A DNA stretch of 64,000 nt, taken from assembly GCF_043290135.1 (NCBI RefSeq), contig NW_027464603.1, forward strand, positions 5,061,501 to 5,125,500, written 5' to 3'. The DNA comes from Rhipicephalus microplus. Its lineage: Eukaryota; Arthropoda; Arachnida; Ixodida; Ixodidae. Both the position numbers and the translations under genes were made by a program. Below are positions 1 to 12,534 of this stretch, piece after piece. The stretch's first letter is position 1. Every line of letters begins with the position of its first letter. The notes beneath the pieces are model-generated. The model did no database searches. It was not told the origin of the DNA and saw only the letters and a list, made by a program, of their open reading frames with translations.

Positions 1-1190
1 TAGAGACTCCGCAACTATAAACTCCACAGCTTGAAACTCTGCAACTCGAAACTCTGCAACTAGAAAATTCCCAACTAGAAACTACACAACTACAATCTCC
101 GCAACTCGAAACTCCGCAACTACAAAATCCACAACTAGAAACTCCACAACTGGGAACTCCGCAACTAGAAAATCTACAACTAGAAACTCGAAAACTAAAA
201 ACTCCAACTAGAAACTCCACAACTAGAAACTCCACAACTAGAAACTCTGCAACTCGAAACTCCACAGCTAGAAACTCCACAACTACAAACTCCACAACTA
301 GAGACTCCACAACTAGAAACTACATGACTAGAACCCCCACAACTAGAGACTCCACAACTAGAAACTCCACCACTTGAGACTCCATAACTAAAAATTCCAC
401 AACTACGAACCTCACAACTTGAAACTCCACAACTAGAAACTCCACAACTACAGACTCCACAACTACAAACATCACAACTAGAAACTCCACAACCAGAAAC
501 TCCGCAACTAGAAACTCCACAACTAGAAATTCCACAACCAGAGACTCAACAACTAGAGACTCCACAACTAAAAACTCCACAGCTAGAAACCCTACACCTA
601 GAAACTCCGCAAATAGAAACCCAGCAACTAGAAACTCCACAATTAGAATCTCTACACCTATTAATTCGACAACTTGAAACTCCACAACTAGAAACTCCAC
701 AACTAGAAACTCCACAACTAGAAACTCTACAACTAGAAACTATGCAACTAGAAACTCCGCAACTAGAAACTCCACAGCTAGAACGTCCGCAACTAGAACC
801 TCTGCAACTAGAAACTCCGCAATTAGAAACTCCACAGCTAGAAACTCCGCAATTAAAAACTCCACAGCTAGAAACTCTACAACTAGAGACTCCACAACTA
901 GAGACTGCACAACTAGAGACTCCGCAACTAGAAACTCCACAGCTAGAAACTCCGCAACTAGAAACTCCACAACTAGAGACTCCGCAACTCTAAACTCCAC
1001 AATTTGAACTCTGCAACTCGAAACTACGCAACTAAAAAATCCCCAACTAGAAACTACACAACCTGAATCTCCGCAACTCGAAACTCCTCAACTACAAAAT
1101 CCACAACTAGAAACTCCACAACTGGGAACTCCGCAACTAGAAAATCTACAAATAGAAACTCGAAAACTAAAAACTCCAACTAGAAACTCC
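1..1190. repeat. Higher-order block, copy related to about 7,814-8,960
   Basis: The order of unit variants here matches the stretch starting near 7,814, at a separation of 7,813 bp near the left edge and 7,768 bp from about 740 onward. The 45-bp change equals three 15-bp units. Shared landmarks are the CTATGCAA unit (about 740 and 8,508), the AACGTCCGC unit (about 783 and 8,550) and the AATTTGAACTCTGC string (about 1,000 and 8,768). The block starts before the window. Confidence 0.75.
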
Positions 1191-2285
1191 ACAACTAGAA
1201 ACTCCACAACTAGACACTTCGCAACTAGAAGCTCCACAACTAGACACTCCACAACTAGAAAACTCCGCAACTAGAAACTCCACGACTAGACACTCCAAAA
1301 CTTGAGACTCCTCAACGACAGACTTCGCAACTAGAAACTCTGCAACTAAAACTGCGCAACTAGAAACTCCACAGCTAGAAACTATACAACTAGAAACTCC
1401 ATAACTAGATACTCCACAACTAGAAACTACATGACTAGAAACTCCACAATTAGAAACTCCACAACTTGAGACTTTGCAACTAGGAACTCGGCAACTAGAA
1501 ACTCAACAACTAGAAACTCCACAACTAGAAACTTCACAACTTGAAACACCACAACTAGATACTCTGCAACTACAAATTCCACAACTAGAAACTCCACAAC
1601 TAGAGACTCCATAACCAGGAACTCCACAACTAGAAACTCCACAACTACAGACTCCACAACTACAGACTCCACAACTAGAAACTCCACAGCTAGAGACTCC
1701 ACAACTAGAAACTCTCCACAACTACGAACTCCACAACTACGAACCCCACAACTAGAAACTCCACAACTAAAAACTCCGCAACTAGAAACTCCACAACTGG
1801 AAACACCACAACTAGAATCTCCACAACTTGAAACTCCAAAACTACGAACCTCACAACTAGAAACTCCACAACTACAAACTCCACAACTTGAGACACCGCA
1901 ACTAGAAATCTACAACTAGAAACTCGGAAACCAGAAAGTACAACTAGAAACTGCACAACTAGAAACTCCACACCTATAAATTCCACAACTTAAAACTCCA
2001 CAACTAGAAACTCCACAACTAGGAACTCCGCAACTAGAAAACCTACAACTAGAAACTTGAAAACTAAAATATCAAACTAGAAACACCACAATTAGAAACT
2101 CCACAACTAGAAACTCTACAACTAGACACCTCGCAACTAGAAACTCCACAACTAGAGACTTCACAACTAGAAAACTCCACAACTAGAAACTCCACGGCTA
2201 GACACTCCCCAACTTGAGACTCCGCAACGACAGACTCCGCAACTAGAAACTCTGCAACTAGAAACTCCGAAAGTAGAAACTCCAC
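1191..2285. repeat. Higher-order block shared with the Q-side blocks 49 kb away
   Basis: The units from about 1,200 to about 2,100 match those at about 50,670 to 51,570 at a constant separation of 49,470 bp, with few differences. They include the ACGACAG landmark at about 1,315, a 17-bp unit with ACTCTCC near 1,710, and the CGGAAACCAGAAAG string near 1,925. A 282-bp core (1,705-1,986) also recurs at 11,448, 51,175, 56,407 and 59,204. A second ACGACAG landmark lies at about 2,228. Confidence 0.8.
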
Positions 2286-3486
2286 AGCTAGAAACTTGCA
2301 ACTAGAAACTCCACAGCTAGAAACTCCACAACTAGAAACTCCACAACTAGAAACTCCACAACTAGAAACTCCATGACTAGAACCTCCACAACTAGAGACT
2401 TCCCAACAAGAAACTCCACAACTTGAGACTCCACAACTAGAAATTCCACAACTATGAACCTCACAACTTGAAACTCCACAACTAGAAACTCCACAGCTAC
2501 AGACTCCACAACTAGAAACTCCACAACCAGAAACTCCGCAACTATAAACTCCACAACTAGAAGTTCCACAACCAGAGACTCAACAACTAGAGACTCCACA
2601 ACTAGAGACTCCACAACTAAAAACTCCACAGCCAGAAACTGCACAACTAGAAACTCCACAACTAGAAATTCCGCAAATAGAAACCCAGCAACTAGAAACT
2701 CCACAACTAGAATCTCCACACCTATTAATTCCACAACTTGAAACTCCACAACTAGAAACTCCACAACTACAAACTCCACACCTAGAAACTCCGCAACTAG
2801 AAACTCCACAACTAGAAACTCCACAACTAGAAACTCCACAACTTGAAACACCACAACTACAAACTCCATAACTAGGAACTCCACAACTAGAAACTCCACA
2901 ACTACAGACTCCACAACTACAAACTTCACAACTAGAAACTCCACAACTAGAAGTTCCACAACCAGAGACTCAACAACTAGAGACTCCACAACTAAAAACT
3001 CCACAACTAGAAACCCAGCAACTAGAAACTCAACACCTATAAATTCTACAACTTGAAACACCACAACTAGAAACACAAAAACTAGAAACTCCACACCTAG
3101 AAACTCCGCAACTAGAAACTCCACAACTAGAAACTCCACAACTAGAAACTATGCAACTAGAAACTCCGCAACTAGAAACTCCACAACTAGAAACTCCACA
3201 ACTAGAATCTCCACAACTAGAGACTCCACAACTAGAGACTCCGCAACTAGAAACTCCACAGCTAGAAACTCCGCAACTAGAAACTCCGCAACTGGAAACT
3301 CCACAACTAGAGACTCCGCAACTATAAACTCCACAACTTGAAACTCTGCAACTCGAAACTCTGCAACTCAAAAATTCCCAACTAGAAACTACACAACTAC
3401 AATCTCCGCAACTCGAAACTCCGCAACTACAAAATGCACAACTAGAAACTCCACAACTGGGAACTCCGCAACTAGAAAATCTACAA
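2286..3486. repeat. Higher-order block, copy of about 12,031-13,200
   Basis: Variant order matches the stretch from 12,031 at a separation of 9,743 bp, widening to 9,833 bp by about 3,149 (90 bp, six units). Shared marks include the run with CTATGAACCTC near 2,450 and 12,195, units with CCACAGCCAGAA near 2,627, and the CTATGCAA unit at about 3,150 and 12,983. It consists of near-regular 15-mers, so long minus-strand open frames appear. They read EFLVV repeats and are not annotated as genes. Confidence 0.7.
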
Positions 3487-4470
3487 CTAAAAACTCCAAC
3501 TAGAAACTCGACAACTAGAAACTCCACAACTAGACACTTCGCAACTAGAAACTCCACAACTAGACATTCCACAACTAGAAAACTCTGCAACTAGAAACTC
3601 CACGAATAGACACTCCAAAACTTGAGACTCCGCAACGACAGACTTCGCAACTAGAAACTCTGCAACTAGAAACTGCACAGCTAGAAACTCCACAACTAGA
3701 GACTCCACAACTAGAAACTCCATGACTAGAAACTCCACAATTAGAAACTCCACAACTTGAGACTTTGCAACTACAAATTCCACAACTAGAAACTCCACAA
3801 CTAGAAACTCCATAACTAGAAACTCCACAACTAGAAACTCCACAACTAGAGACTCCATAACTAGGAACTCCACAACTGGAAACTCCACAACTACCGACTC
3901 CACAACTACAGACTCAACAACTAGAACCTCCACAGCTAGAGACTCAACAACTAGAAACTCTCCACAACTACGAACCCCACAACTACGAACCCAACAACTA
4001 GAAACTCCACCACTTAAGACTTCGCAACTAGAAACCCCACAACTAGAAACTCCACAACTAGAAACTCCACAACTTGAGACTCCGCAACTAGAAATCTACA
4101 ACTAGAAACTCTAAAACTAAAAAGTCCAACTGGAAACTGCACAACTAGAAACTCCACACCTATAAATTCCACAACCTAAAACTCCACAACTAGAAACTCC
4201 ACAACTAGGAACTCCGCAACTAGAAAATCTACAACTACAAATTTGAAAACTAAAAAATCCAACTAGAAACACCACAACTAGAAACTCCGCAACTAGAAAC
4301 TCCACAACTAGACACTTCGCAACTACAAACTCCAAAACTAGAGACTTCACAACTAGAAAACTCCGCCACTAGAAACTCCACGACTAGACACTCCCCAACT
4401 TGAGACTCCGCAACGACAGACTCCGCAACTAGAAACTCTGCAACTAGAAACTCCGAAAGTATAAACTCCA
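3487..4470. repeat. Register-shift-rich block, two cassette copies
   Basis: This stretch holds two copies of the ACGACAG-bearing cassette (landmarks at about 3,635 and 4,413), each accompanied by odd-length units. Related copies lie at about 9,880-10,995 (separation 6,526 bp for the right half), 13,362-14,555 and 17,747-18,940. The right half contains the AAAAAGTCC 13-mer near 4,110 and the AAAAAATCC 13-mer near 4,250. The open reading registers change several times inside it. Confidence 0.7.
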
Positions 4471-7400
4471 CAGCTAGAAACTTGCAACTAGAAACTCTGC
4501 AACTAGAAACTCCACAGCTAGAAACTCCACAACTAGAAACTCCTCAACTAGAGACTCCACAACTAGAAACTCCATGACTAGAACCTCCACAACTAGAGAC
4601 TCCACAACTAGAAACTCCACCACTTGAGACTCCATAACTAAAAATTCCACAACTACGAACCTCACAACTAGAAACTCCACAACCAGAAACTCCGCAACAA
4701 GAAACTCCACAACTAGAAATTCCACAACCAGAAACTCAACAACTAGAGACTCCACAACTAAAAACTCCACAGCTAGAAACCCCACAACTAGAAACTCCGC
4801 AAATAGAAACCCAGCAACTAGAAACTCCACAACTAGAATCTCTACACCTATTAATTCCACAACTTGAAACTCCACAACTAGAAACTGCACAACTAGAAAC
4901 TCCACAACTAGAAACTCTACAACTAGAAACTATGCAACTAGAAACTCCGCAACTAGAAACTCCACAGCTAGAAAGTCCGCAACTAGAAACTCTGCAACTA
5001 GAAACTCCGCAATTAGAAACTCCACAGCTAGAAACTCCGCAATTAGAAACTCCACAGCTAGAAACTCCAACACTAGAGACTCCACAACTAGAGACTGCAC
5101 AACTAGAGACTCCGCAACTAGAAACTCCACAGCTAGAAACTCCGCAACTAGAAACTCCACAACTAGAGACTCCGCAACTCTAAACTCCACAACTAGAAAC
5201 TCCACACCTAGAAACTCCACAACTTGAGACTTCGCAACTAGAAACTCGGCAACTAGAAACTCAACAACTAGAAACTCCACAACTAGAAACTCCACAACTA
5301 GAAACTCCACAACTTGAAACACCACAACTAGATACTCCACAACTACAAATTCCACAACTAGAAACTCCAAATTCAGAAACTCCGCAACTTGAAACTCCAC
5401 AACTAGAAACTCCATAACTAGGAACTCCACAACTAGAAACTCCACAACTACAGACTCCACAACTACAAACTTCACAACTAGAAGCTCCACAACCAGAAAC
5501 TCCACAACTAGAAACTCCACAACTAGAAATTCCACAACCAGATACTCAACTACTAGAAACTCCACAACTAGAAACTCCACAACTAGAAACTCCGTGACTA
5601 GAAACCCAGCAACTAGAAACTCCACAACTAGAATCTCCACAGCTATTAATTCCACAACTTGAAACTCCACAACTAGAAACTCCACACCTAGAAACTCCAC
5701 AACTTGAGACTTCGCAACTAGAAACTCGGCAACTAGAAACTCAACAACTAGAAACTCCACAACTAGAAACTCCACAACTTGAAACACCACAACTAGATAC
5801 TCCACAACTACAAATTCCACAACTAGAAACTCCAAATTTAGAAACTCCGCAACTTGAAACTCCACAACTAGAAACTCCATAACTAGGAACTCCACAACTA
5901 GAAACTCCACAACTACAGACTCCACAACTACAAACTTCACAACTAGAAACTCCACAACCAGAAACTCCGAACTATAAACTCCACAACTAGAAGTTCCACA
6001 ACCAGATACTCAACAACTAGAGACTCCACAACTAAAAACTCCACAACTAGAAACTCCACAACTAGAAACTCCACAACTAGAAACCTAGCAACTAGAAACT
6101 CAACACCTATAAATTCTACAACTTGAAACACCACAACTAGAAACGCAACAACTAGAAACTCCACACCTAGAAACTCCGCAACTAGAAACTCCACAACTAG
6201 AAACTCCACAACTAGAAACTATGCAACTAGAAACTCCACAGCTAGAACGTCCGCAACTAGAAACTCTGCAACTAGGAACTCCAACGCTAGAAACTCCACA
6301 ACTAGAAACTCCACAACTAGAATCTCCACAACTAGAGACTCCACAACTAGAGACTCCGCAACTAGAAACTCCACAGCTAGAAACTCCGCAACTAGAATCT
6401 CCGCAACTAGAAACTCCACAAGTAGAGACTCCGCAACTATAAACTCCACAACTTGAAACTCTGCAACTCGAAACTCTGCAACTAGAAACTACACAACTAC
6501 AATCTTCGCAACTCGAAACTCCGCAACTACAAAATCCAAAACTAGAAACTCCACAACTGGGAACTCCGCAACTAGAAAATCTACAACTAGAAACTCGAAA
6601 ACTAAAAACTCCAACTAGAAACTCCACAACTACAAACTCTGCAACTAGAAACTCCACAGCTAGAAACTCCACAACTAGAAACTCCACAACTAGAGACTCC
6701 ACAACTAGAAACTACATGACTAGAACCCCCAAAACTAGAGACTCCACAACTAGAACCTCCACCACTTGAGACTCCATAACTAAAAATTCCACAACTACGA
6801 ACCTCACAACTTGAAACTCCACAACTAGAAACTCCACAACTACAGACTCCACAACTACAAACATCACAACTAGAAACTCCACAACCAGAAACTCCGCAAC
6901 TAGAAACTCCACAACTAGAAATTCCCCAACCAGACTCAACAACTAGAGACTCCACAACTAAAAACTCCACAGCTAGAAACCCCACAACTAGAAACTCCAC
7001 AACTAGAAACTCCACAACTTGAAACACCACAACTAGATACTCCACAACTACAAATTCCACAACTAGAAACTCCAAATTTAGAAACTTCGCAACTTGAAAC
7101 TCCACAACTAGAAACTCCATAACTAGGAACTCCACAACTAGAAACTCCACAACTAGAAACTCCACAACTACAAACTTCACAACTAGAAACTCCACAACCA
7201 GAAACTCCGCCACTATAAACTCCACAACTAGAAGTTCCACAACCAGAGACTCAACAACTAGAGACTCCACAACTAAAAACTCCACAACTAGAAACTCCAC
7301 AACTACAGACTCCACAACTACAAACTTCACAACTAGAAACTCCACAACCAGAAACTCTGCAACTATAAACTCCACAACTAGAAGTTCCACAACCAGAGAC

Positions 7401-9870
7401 TCAACAACTAGAGATTCCTCAACTAAAAACTCCACAACTAGAAACTCCACAACTAGAAACCCAGCAACTAGAAACTCCACAACTAGAAACCCAGCAACTA
7501 GAAACTCAACACCTATAACTTCTACAACTTGAAACTCCACACCTAGAAACTCCGCAACTAGAAACTCCACAACTAGAAACTCCAGAACTAGAAACTATGC
7601 AACTAGAAACTCCGCAACTAGAAACTCCACAGCTAGAACGTCCGCAACTAGAAACTCTGCAACTAGGAACTCCAACGCTAGAAACTCCACAACTAGAAAC
7701 TCCACAACTAGAATCTCCACAACTAGAGACTCCACAACTAGAGACTCCACAACTAGAAACTCCACAGCTAGAAACTCCGCAACTAGAATCTCCGCAACTA
7801 GAAACTCTACAACTAGAGACTCCGCAACTATAAACTCCACAACTTGAAACTCTGCAACTGGAAACTCTGCAACTAGAAAATTCCCAACTAGAAACTACAC
7901 AACTACAATCTCCGCAACTCGAAACTCCGCAACTACAAAATCCACAACTAGAAACTCCACAACTGGGAACTCCGCAACTAGAAAATCTACAACTAGAAAC
8001 TCGAAAACTAAAAACTCCAACTAGAAACTCCACAACTAGAAACTCCACAACTAGAAACTCTGCAACTAGAAACTCCACAGCTAGAAACTCCACAACTACA
8101 AACTCCACAACTAGAGACTCCACAACTAGAAACTCCACCACTTGAGACTCCATAACTAAAAATTCCACAACTACGAACCTCACAACTTGAAACTCCACAA
8201 CTAGAAACTCCACAACTACAGACTCCACAACTACAAACATCACAACTAGAAACTCCACAACCAGAAACTCCGCAACTAGAAACTCCACAACTAGAAATTC
8301 CACAACCAGAGACTCAACAACTAGAGACTCCACAACTAAAAACTCCACAGCTAGAAACCCTACACCTAGAAACTCCGCAAATAGAAACCCAGCAACTACA
8401 AACTCCACAACTAGAATCTCTACACCTATTAATTCGACAACTTGAAACTCCACAACTAGAAACTCCACAACTAGAAACACCACAACTAGAAACTCTACAA
8501 CTAGAAACTATGCAACTAGAAACTCCGCAACTAGAAACTCCACAGCTAGAACGTCCGCAACTAGAACCTCTGCAACTAGAAACTCCGCAATTAGAAACTC
8601 CACAGCTAGAAACTCCGCAATTAAAAACTCCACAGCTAGAAACTCCACAACTAGAGACTCCACAACTAGAGACTGCACAACTAGAGACTCCGCAACTAGA
8701 AACTCCACAGCTAGAAACTCCGCAACTAGAAACTCCACAACTAGAGACTCCGCAACTCTAAACTCCACAATTTGAACTCTGCAACTCGAAACTACGCAAC
8801 TAAAAAATCCCCAACTAGAAACTACACAACCTGAATCTCCGCAACTCGAAACTGCTCAACTACAAAATCCACAACTAGAAACTCCACAACTGGGAACTCC
8901 GCAACTAGAAAATCTACAAATAGAAACTCGAAAACTAAAAACACCAACTAGAAACTCCACAACTACAAACTCCACAACTAGAAACTCTGCAACTAGAAAC
9001 TCCACAGCTAGAAACTCCACAACTAGAAACTCCACAACTAGAAACTCCACAACTAGAAACTACATGACTAGAACCCCCACAACTAGAGACTCCACAACTA
9101 GAAACTCCACCACTTGAGACTCCAACACTAAAAATTCCACAACTACGAACCTCACAACTTGAAACTCCACAACTAGAAACTCCACAACTACAGACTCCAC
9201 AACTACAAACATCACAACTAGAAACTCCACAACCAGAAACTCCGCAACTAGAAACTCCACAACTAGAAATTCCACAACCAGAGACTCAACAACTAGAGAC
9301 TCCACAACTAAAAACTCCACAGCTAGAAACCCCACAACTAGAAACTCCACAACTAGAAACTCCACAACTTGAAACACCACAACTAGATACTCCACAACTA
9401 CAAATTCCAGAACTAGAAACTCCAAATTTAGAAACTCCGCAACTTGAAACTCCACAACTACAAACTCCATAACTAGGAACTCCACAACTAGAAACTCCAC
9501 AACTACAGACTCCACAACTACAAACTTCACAACTAGAAACTCCACAACCAGAAACTCCGCAACTATAAACTCCACAACTAGAAGTTCCACAACCAGAGAC
9601 TCAACAACTAGAGACTCCACAACTAAAAACTCCACAACTAGAAACCCAGCAACTAGAAACTCAACACCTATATATTCTACAACTTGAAACACCACAACTA
9701 GAAACGCAAAAACTAGAAACTCCACACCTAGAAACTCCGCAACTAGAAACTCCACAACTAGAAACTATGCAACTAGAAACTCCGCAACTAGAAACTCCGC
9801 AACTACAAAATCCACAACTAGAAACTCCCCAACTGGGAACTCCACAACTAGAAAATCTACAACTAGAAAC
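4471..9870. repeat. Regular satellite zone without the ACGACAG cassette
   Basis: Between the cassette at about 4,413 and the next at about 10,026 no ACGACAG landmark was found. The units are mostly exact 15-mers, with only occasional 13-mers (for example near 6,605, 8,010 and 8,940). Open frames therefore run longer here, to 341 codons on the minus strand at 4,930-5,955, reading EFLVV. Strings near 4,930-5,955 recur near 15,057-16,862 and 19,442-21,247. I see nothing else in this stretch. Confidence 0.75.
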
Positions 9871-12534
9871 TCGAAAACTAAAAACTCCAACTAGAAACTC
9901 GACAACTAGAAACTCCACAACTAGACACTTCGCAACTAGAAACTCCACAACTAGACATTCCACAACTAGAAAACTCTGCAACTAGAAACTCCACGAATAG
10001 ACACTCCAAAACTTGAGACTCCGCAACGACAGACTTCGCAACTAGAAACTCTGCAACTAGAAACTGCACAGCTCGAAACTCCACAACTAGAAACTCCACA
10101 ACTAGAGACTCCACAACTAGAAACTCCATGACTAGAAACTCCACAATTAGAAACTCCACAACTTGAGACTTTGCAACTAGAAACTCGGCAACTAGAAACT
10201 CAAGAACTAGAAACTCCACAACTAGAAACTTCACAACTAGAAACTACACAACTTGAAACACCACAACTAGATACTCCGCAACTACAAATTCCACAACTAG
10301 AAACTCCACAACTAGAAACTCCATAACTAGAAACTCCACAACTAGAGACTCCATAACTAGGAACTCCACAACTGGAAACTCCACAACTACCGACTCCACA
10401 ACTACAGACTCCGCAACTAGAACCTCCACAGCTAGAGACTCAACAACTAGAAACTCTCCACAACTACGAACCCCACAACTACGATCCCAACAACTAGAAA
10501 CTCCACAACTAAAAACTCCACAACTAGAAACTCCACAACTTAAGACTTCGCAACTAGAAACTCCACAACTAGAAACTCCACAACTAGAAACTCCACAACT
10601 TGAGACTCCGCAACTAAAAATCTACAACTAGAAACTCTAAAACTAAAAAGTCCAACTGGAAACTGCACAACTAGAAACTCCACACCTATAAATTCCACAA
10701 CCTAAAACTCCACAACTAGAAACTCCACAACTAGGAACTCCGCAACTAGAAAATCTACAACTAGAAACTTGAAAACTAAAAAATCCAACTAGAAACACCA
10801 CAACTAGAAACTCCGCAACTAGAAACTCCACAACTAGACACTTCGCAACTACAAACTCCAAAACTAGAGACTTCACAACTAGAAAACTCCGCCACTAGAA
10901 ACTCCACGACTAGACACTCCCCAACTTGAGACTCCGCAACGACAGACTCCGCAACTAGAAACTCTGCAACTAGAAACTCCGAAAGTAGAAACTCCACAGC
11001 TAGAAACTTGCAACTAGAAACTCTGCAACTAGAAACTCCACAACTACAAACATCACAACTAGAAACTCCACAACCAGAAACTCCGCAACTAGAAACTCCA
11101 CAACTAGAAATTCCACACCAGAGACTCAACAACTAGAGACTCCACAACTAAAAACTCTACAGCTAGAAACCCCACAACTAGAAACTCCGCAAATAGAAAC
11201 CCAGCAACTAGAAACTCCACAACTAGAATCTCTACACCTATTAATTCCACAACTTGAAACTCCACAACTAGAAACTCCACAACTAGAAACTCTACAACTA
11301 GAAACTATGCAACTAGAAACTCCGCAACTAGAAACTCCACAGCTAGAACGTCCGCAACCAGAAACTCTGCAACTAGAAACTCCGCAATTAGAAACTCCAC
11401 AGCTAGAAACTCCGCAATTAGAAACTCCACAGCTAGAGACTCCACAACTAGAAACTCTCCACAACTACGAACTCCACAACTACGAACCCCACAACTAGAA
11501 ACTCCACAACTAAAAACTCCGCAACTAGAAACTCCACAACTGGAAACACCACAACTAGAATCTCCACAACTTGAAACTCCAAAACTACGAACCTCACAAC
11601 TAGAAACTCCACAACTACAAACTCCACAACTTGAGACACCGCAACTAGAAATCTACAACTAGAAACTCGGAAACCAGAAAGTACAACTAGAAACTGCACA
11701 ACTAGAAACTCCACACCTATAAATTCCACAACTTAAAACTCCACAACTAGAAACTCCACAACTAGGAACTCCGCAACTAGAAAATCTACAACTAGAAATT
11801 TGAAAACTAAAATATCAAACTAGAAACACCACAACTAGAAACTCCACAACTAGAAACTCTACAACTAGACACTTCGCAACTAGAAACTCCACAACTAGAG
11901 ACTTCACAACTAGAAAACTCCACAACTAGAAACTCCACGGCTAGACACTCCCCAAGTTGAGACTCTGCAACGACAGACTCCGCAACTAGAAACTCTGCAA
12001 CTAGAAACTCCGAAAGTAGAAACTCCACAGCTACAAACTTGCAACTAGAAACTCCACAGCTAGAAACTCCACAACTAGAAACTCCACAACTAGAGACTCC
12101 ACAACTAGAAACTCCATGACTAGAACCTCCACAACTAGAGACTCCACAACAAGAAACTCCACAACTTGAGACTCCACAACTAGAAATTCCACAACTATGA
12201 ACCTCACAACTTGAAACTCCACAACTAGAAACTCCACAGCTACAGACTCCACAACTAGAAACTCCACAACCAGAAACTCCGCAACTATAAACTCCACAAC
12301 TAGAAGTTCCACAACCAGAGACTCAACAACTAGAGACTCCACAACTAGAGACTCCACAACTAAAAACTCCACAGCCAGAAACTCCACAACTAGAAACTCC
12401 ACAACTAGAAATTCCGCAAATAGAAACCCAGCAACTAGAAACTCCACAACTAGAATCTCCACACCTATTAATTCCACAACTTGAAACTCCACAACTAGAA
12501 ACTCCACACCTAGAAACTCCGCAACTAGAAACTC
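9871..12534. repeat. Mixed higher-order block with three cassettes
   Basis: Cassette landmarks (ACGACAG) lie at about 10,026, 10,939 and 11,970. The left part resembles 3,487-4,470 (separation 6,526 bp for its right half). The part from 11,448 repeats 1,705 onward at 9,743 bp. A unit near 11,115 has lost one base of the usual CCACAACCAGAG string, a small private deletion. The right end runs into the 4,385-bp duplication. Confidence 0.65.

Noticed and set aside
1210..1240. CENP-B box in units containing CTTCGCAACTAGAAACT
   Set aside because: The left TTCG matches the known box core, but the required central A and the CGGG on the right are absent, so it is not a match.
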